Positions 40,960 to 44,107 of a stretch of DNA of 44,107 nt are shown here, in pieces (position 1 is the first letter of the stretch; every line of letters begins with the position of its first letter). The notes below the pieces were generated by a model. That model saw nothing but the letters and a program-made list of their open reading frames with translations. It was not told the DNA's origin and made no database searches. The stretch lies in the NCBI RefSeq assembly GCF_001704635.1, contig NZ_MAXF01000104.1, positions 1 through 44,107 of the forward strand, given 5' to 3'. The stretch comes from Streptomyces sparsogenes. GTDB lineage: Bacteria > Actinomycetota > Actinomycetes > Streptomycetales > Streptomycetaceae. The translations under genes were made by a program, and so were the position numbers.

Positions 40960-41943
40960 GTGCAGCGCTGGCGTGGCTTGGAGGACATCCCCGAGGACTG
41001 GGGGCGCAGCGTCGTCACCATCGGCTCCTATGACGGGGTGCACCGGGGACACCAGGTGATCATCAGCCGTACGGTGGCGCGCGCGCGTGAGCTGGGCGTA
41101 CCGGCGGTCGTGGTCACCTTCGACCCGCACCCCAGCGAGGTCGTACGGCCCGGCAGCCACCCGCCGCTGCTCGCCCCGCACCACCGGCGGGCCGAGCTGA
41201 TGGCCGGGCTGGGCGTGGACGCGGTGCTGATCCTGCCGTTCACGGCGGAGTTCTCCCGGCTGTCGCCCGGGGACTTCGTGGTGAAGGTGCTGGTCGACAA
41301 GTTGCACGCGCGCCTCGTCGTGGAGGGCCCGAACTTCCGCTTCGGCCACAAGGCCGCCGGAAACGTCGACTTCCTCAAGGAGCTCGGCACCACCTACGAC
41401 TACGAGGTCGAGGTCGTCGACCTGTACCAGCGCGGGGCGGCGGGGGGCGGCGAGCCGTTCTCGTCCACCCTGGTGCGCCGGCTGGTCGCCGAGGGGGACG
41501 TCACGGGCGCCACGGAGGTCCTCGGCCGGCCGCACCGCGTCGAGGGCGTCGTGGTGCGCGGCGCCCAGCGCGGCCGTGAACTGGGCTTTCCGACGGCCAA
41601 CCTGGAGACCCTGCCGCACACCGCGATCCCGGCCGACGGCGTGTACGCCGGCTGGCTGACCGCCGAGGGCGAGGCCATGCCGGCGGCGATCTCGGTCGGC
41701 ACCAACCCGCAGTTCGACGGCACCGAGCGCACGGTCGAGGCGTACGCGATCGACCGCGTGGGCCTGGACCTGTACGGACTGCACGTCGAGGTGGACTTCC
41801 TCGCCTACCTGCGCGGCCAGGAGACCTTCTCCTCCATCGAGGCCCTGCTGGAGCGCATGGCGGACGATGTGAAGCGCGCCCGCGAGCTGGTCGAGGCGGC
41901 GGGCTCCCCGGAGGCCGCCTTCCGGGCGGACGACGGCCGCTGA
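40960..41943 (+). CDS. ribF: Bifunctional riboflavin kinase/FAD synthetase
   Basis: Makes FMN from riboflavin and FAD from FMN; 327 aa. The N-terminal FAD-synthetase (nucleotidyltransferase) half shows VVTIGSYDGVHRGHQVIISR, VVTFDPHPSEVVRPG and VVEGPNFRFGHKAAGNVDFL; SYDGVH replaces the commoner NFDGVH or SFDGVH. The C-terminal riboflavin-kinase half shows RGAQRGRELGFPTANLE and ADGVYAGW, then EAYAIDRVGLDLYG. The GTG at 40960 has GAGGAG nine bases upstream. In many bacteria rpsO comes next; here a convergent ESX-type ATPase gene does. Perfect hairpins follow. Confidence 0.95.
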   Translation: MQRWRGLEDIPEDWGRSVVTIGSYDGVHRGHQVIISRTVARARELGVPAVVVTFDPHPSEVVRPGSHPPLLAPHHRRAELMAGLGVDAVLILPFTAEFSRLSPGDFVVKVLVDKLHARLVVEGPNFRFGHKAAGNVDFLKELGTTYDYEVEVVDLYQRGAAGGGEPFSSTLVRRLVAEGDVTGATEVLGRPHRVEGVVVRGAQRGRELGFPTANLETLPHTAIPADGVYAGWLTAEGEAMPAAISVGTNPQFDGTERTVEAYAIDRVGLDLYGLHVEVDFLAYLRGQETFSSIEALLERMADDVKRARELVEAAGSPEAAFRADDGR

Positions 41944-41978
41944 ACCCTCCCAGCGGGTAGCGGGCAGCAGAGAGACGA

Positions 41979-42016
41979 AGACGCCGGACGGGCTGGAACC
42001 AACCCGTCCGGCGTCT
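41979..42016. terminator. Terminator of ribF
   Basis: AGACGCCGGACGGG (41979-41992) pairs perfectly with CCCGTCCGGCGTCT (42003-42016) across a 10-nt loop, in a convergent gap; it may act in both directions. Confidence 0.88.
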
Positions 42017-42025
42017 GTGGTTCGG

Positions 42026-42050
42026 GGCCCGGGCGCTGGGCGCCCGGGCC
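42026..42050. terminator. Second hairpin in the convergent gap, probable terminator of the MinD-like gene
   Basis: GGCCCGGGCG (42026-42035) and CGCCCGGGCC (42041-42050) form a perfect 10-bp stem with a 5-nt loop, five bases past the frame-corrected stop of the minus-strand gene. Confidence 0.75.
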
Positions 42051-42054
42051 GCGC

Positions 42055-44107
42055 TCAGCCCCGGGAACCCCCGGGCTGCTGCCAGGCCTGGCCCTGCTGC
42101 GCGGCCTGCCACGGCTGCCCAGGCCGGCCCTGCTGCGGATAACCCTGCTGACCGGGCTGCGGCTGCCCTGCCTGGGCCTGCTGGCCCGGCGGGGGCTGCT
42201 GCCACCCCTGCTGCTGCGCCCCCGGATAGCCGGGCTGTCCGGGCTGTCCGGGCGGGCTGTCCGGGTTGCGGATAGCCCGGCTGGGCCGGCTGCGGGTAAC
42301 CCGGCTGGCCCGGCTGCCCCGGCTGGCCCGGGTACTGCGGCTGTTGCTGCTGCGGGTACGGCGACGGCTGCGGCTGCTGGGGCTGCTGCCCGTACGCCGC
42401 GCCGTGCTGCTGCCCCGGCAGCGGCGGCGCCATCTGCGGCGGCTGTTGGTTGCCGTCCGCCGTCCACAGCCCCTGCGCCTGCTGGGCGCGGGAGAAGTCC
42501 TCGGCGACCATGGCGGAGAGGTTGAAGTACGCCTCCCGGGTCTTCGGACGCATCATGTCCAGGTCCACCTCGGCACCCGCCGCCAGATGCTCGTCGAACG
42601 GCACGACGATCACGCCGCGGCACCGGGTCTCGAAGTGCGACACGATGTCCTCGACCTTGATCATCTTGCCGGTCTCCCGCACCCCGGAGATGACCGTGAT
42701 GCTGCGCGAGACCAGATCGGCGTAGCCGTGGGCGGAGAGCCAGTCGAGCGTCGTGCTGGCGCTGCTGGCGCCGTCCACGGAGGGGGTGGAGATGATGATG
42801 AGCTGGTCGGCGAGGTCGAGGACCCCGCGCATGGCGCTGTACAGCAGGCCGGTGCCCGAGTCGGTGAGGATGATCGGGTACTGCCTGCCCAGCACGTCGA
42901 TGACGCGCCGGTAGTCCTCGTCGTTGAAGGTCGTCGAGACCGCCGGGTCCACGTCGTTGGCGAGGATCTCCAGGCCGGAGGGCGCCTGCGAGGTGAACCG
43001 CCGGATGTCCATGTAGCTGTTGAGGTACGGGATCGCGGTCACCAGGTCGCGGATCGTCGCGCCCGTCTCGCGGCGCACCCGGCGGCCGAGCGTGCCCGCG
43101 TCCGGGTTGGCGTCGATGGCGATGACCTTGTCCTGCCGCTCGCTGGCGAGGGTGGAGCCGAGGGCGGTGGTCGTGGTGGTCTTGCCGACGCCGCCCTTGA
43201 GGCTGATCACCGCGATGCGGTAGCAGGACAGGACGGGCGTACGGATCAGCTCGAGCTTGCGCTGCCGCTCGGCCTCCTCCTTCCGGCCCCCGATCTTGAA
43301 CCGCGAAGGCCCGCTGTTGTTGTTCTTCTTCGGCTTCTGCTTGCCGCGGATCAGTCGGTCCGAGGACAGCTCGACCGCGGCGGTGTAGCCGAGCGGGGCA
43401 CCCGCGCCCTGACCCGCCGGACGCTGCCGCTGTTCCGGGCTGATGACGGGCCAGCCGCCGGTCCGCGGGTCGAGGGGGGAGTCGTTGTTGGTGCCGGGGC
43501 TGCTCGCGCCCTCGCCGGGACGCGGGTAGCCGTAGCCGTCCTGCGGGCTCTGCTGCGGATAGCCGTAACCGGCCTGCGGGCCCGCCGGGCCCTGGCCGGG
43601 CGCGCCGTGCCCGGGCTGCGGGCCGGGCGTGGCGGCGGGGGTGCCGGTGACCGGGGCGCCGCCGGTGGGTGTGGCGTCGGCGGGCGCGGCGTCGGCGGGG
43701 CGGGGGAAGCCGTAGCCGCCCTGGTGGCCGGGGGCGCCGGGCGTGGCCGGTCCCTGGCCGGGCTGGGGCTGGGGGTTGCCCGGTCCCGCGGCCTGCTGCG
43801 GGAAGCCGTAACCGCCCTGTGGCGCCGCCGGTCCCTGGCCGGGGGCCCCGGGGGAGGGCTGGGCCGGGATCGGGCCGGGCGCCCCGGGCTGCGGATATCC
43901 ATAACCGCGGTGGTCCGCGCCCGGCTGGGCCGGCTGCCCGCCCGGGCTCTGCTGCGGATAGCCGTACCCGGCCTGCGGGCCCGCCGGGCCCTGGCCGGGC
44001 GCGCCGTGCCCGGGCTGCGGGCCGGGCGTCGCGGTGGGGGTGCCGGTGACCGGGGCGCCGCCGGTGGGGGTGGCATCGGCGGGCGCGGCATCGGCGGGGC
44101 GGGGGAA
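42055..44107 (-). CDS. EspI-like Pro/Gln-rich MinD/ParA-family ATPase, 5'-truncated and with a frameshift in its C-terminal tail
   Basis: The frame is open off the right edge, so the N-terminus is missing. The visible N-region (44107 to ~43480) is Gly/Pro/Gln-rich with GYGYPQQ and GYGFPRP repeats. A conserved linker (TAAVELSSDRLIRGKQKPKK) leads to a MinD/ParA ATPase with deviant Walker A VISLKGGVGKTTTT, VIAIDANPDAGTLGRR, IILTDSGTG and VPFDEHLAAG. A PYPQQQQ-type tail follows. At 42250-42253 a 4-nt duplication shifts the frame; removing it lets the Gly-Gln-Pro repeat continue to a stop at 42055 ending WQQPGGSRG. The layout matches EspI, a type VII (ESX) secretion-associated MinD-like ATPase; that role is inferred. 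Confidence 0.8.
42250..42253 (-). other. 4-nt duplication (frameshift) in the MinD-like gene
   Basis: On the coding strand three GGACAGCCC (Gly-Gln-Pro) units occur, but the first is followed by an extra GCCC before the second. Without it the Gly-Gln-Pro reading continues into GYPGAQQQGWQQPPPGQQ and a stop at 42057-42055. With it the frame turns Arg/Ala-rich and stays open through the terminator hairpins and antisense to ribF until 41501. Confidence 0.85.
43545..44107. repeat. Long direct repeat with a 399-bp period in the MinD-like gene
   Basis: Positions 43545-43708 and 43944-44107 align without gaps over 164 bp with only a few mismatches, and the second copy is cut by the window end. The 399-bp offset is 133 codons, so the repeat is in frame. 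It encodes a segment containing PRPADAAPADATPTGGAPVT and PGHGAPGQGPAGPQAGYGYP. Confidence 0.92.

Noticed and set aside
41501..42249. Natural C-terminal extension of the MinD-like ATPase reading on to 41501
   Set aside because: It runs through two perfect terminator hairpins and antisense to ribF, with Arg/Ala composition unlike the Gly-Gln-Pro repeats it interrupts.

Overview
High-GC actinobacterial chromosome, almost certainly Streptomyces. Third codon positions are overwhelmingly G or C, GTG starts are common, intergenic hairpins lack T-tracts, and the gene families and order (polyamine catabolism, dxr-rseP-ispG, proS, rimP-nusA-ylxR-infB-ylxP-rbfA-truB-ribF, then an ESX-type MinD-like ATPase) fit that genus. 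I saw no tRNA, rRNA, CRISPR array, insertion sequence or prophage.

Region 1 (1-13182), polyamine/GABA use. An ABC importer (ATPase cut by the window edge, two permeases) is translationally coupled and followed by a FAD-dependent amine oxidase. A PAP2 phosphatase and a 4-aminobutyrate aminotransferase lie on the minus strand. A VirD4/TraG-like membrane ATPase, a PucR-type regulator and an aldehyde dehydrogenase follow on the plus strand. Together the importer, oxidase, transaminase and dehydrogenase make an uptake-to-succinate route, with PucR as its likely regulator. The intergenic gaps here are unusually rich in short tandem repeats.

Region 2 (13183-17856). A non-coding stretch with one possible gene remnant precedes a NarL-type histidine kinase/response regulator pair and an MMPL transporter. 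A 17-bp sequence with a second conserved 8-bp block occurs before the kinase and, inverted, before the transporter: a candidate shared operator.

Region 3 (17897-23337). A LacI regulator and a GH31 glycosidase lie on the minus strand behind a good sigma-70-like promoter bracketed by two identical palindromic operators. A divergent acyl-CoA dehydrogenase follows.

Region 4 (23338-33529). MEP isoprenoid genes dxr and ispG flank an RseP-like site-2 protease, followed by two GNAT acetyltransferases and proS. A minus-strand group holds an aminoglycoside-phosphotransferase-like protein with degenerate metal-binding residues, a DUF4439 ferritin-like protein and a Tat lipoprotein.

Region 5 (33715-42016), translation cluster: rimP, nusA, ylxR, infB (1030 aa with a very long Gly/Pro/Arg linker), DUF503, rbfA, truB, ribF. 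Between ylxR and infB lie three chained tiny reading frames (MSTR, MSTR, MSTPMK) formed by an 11-bp tandem repeat.

Region 6 (42017-44107). A minus-strand, 5'-truncated Pro/Gln/Gly-rich MinD-like ATPase resembles EspI-type proteins of type VII secretion loci. Its N-terminal part carries a near-identical repeat with a 399-bp period, and its C-terminal tail is broken by a 4-nt duplication.
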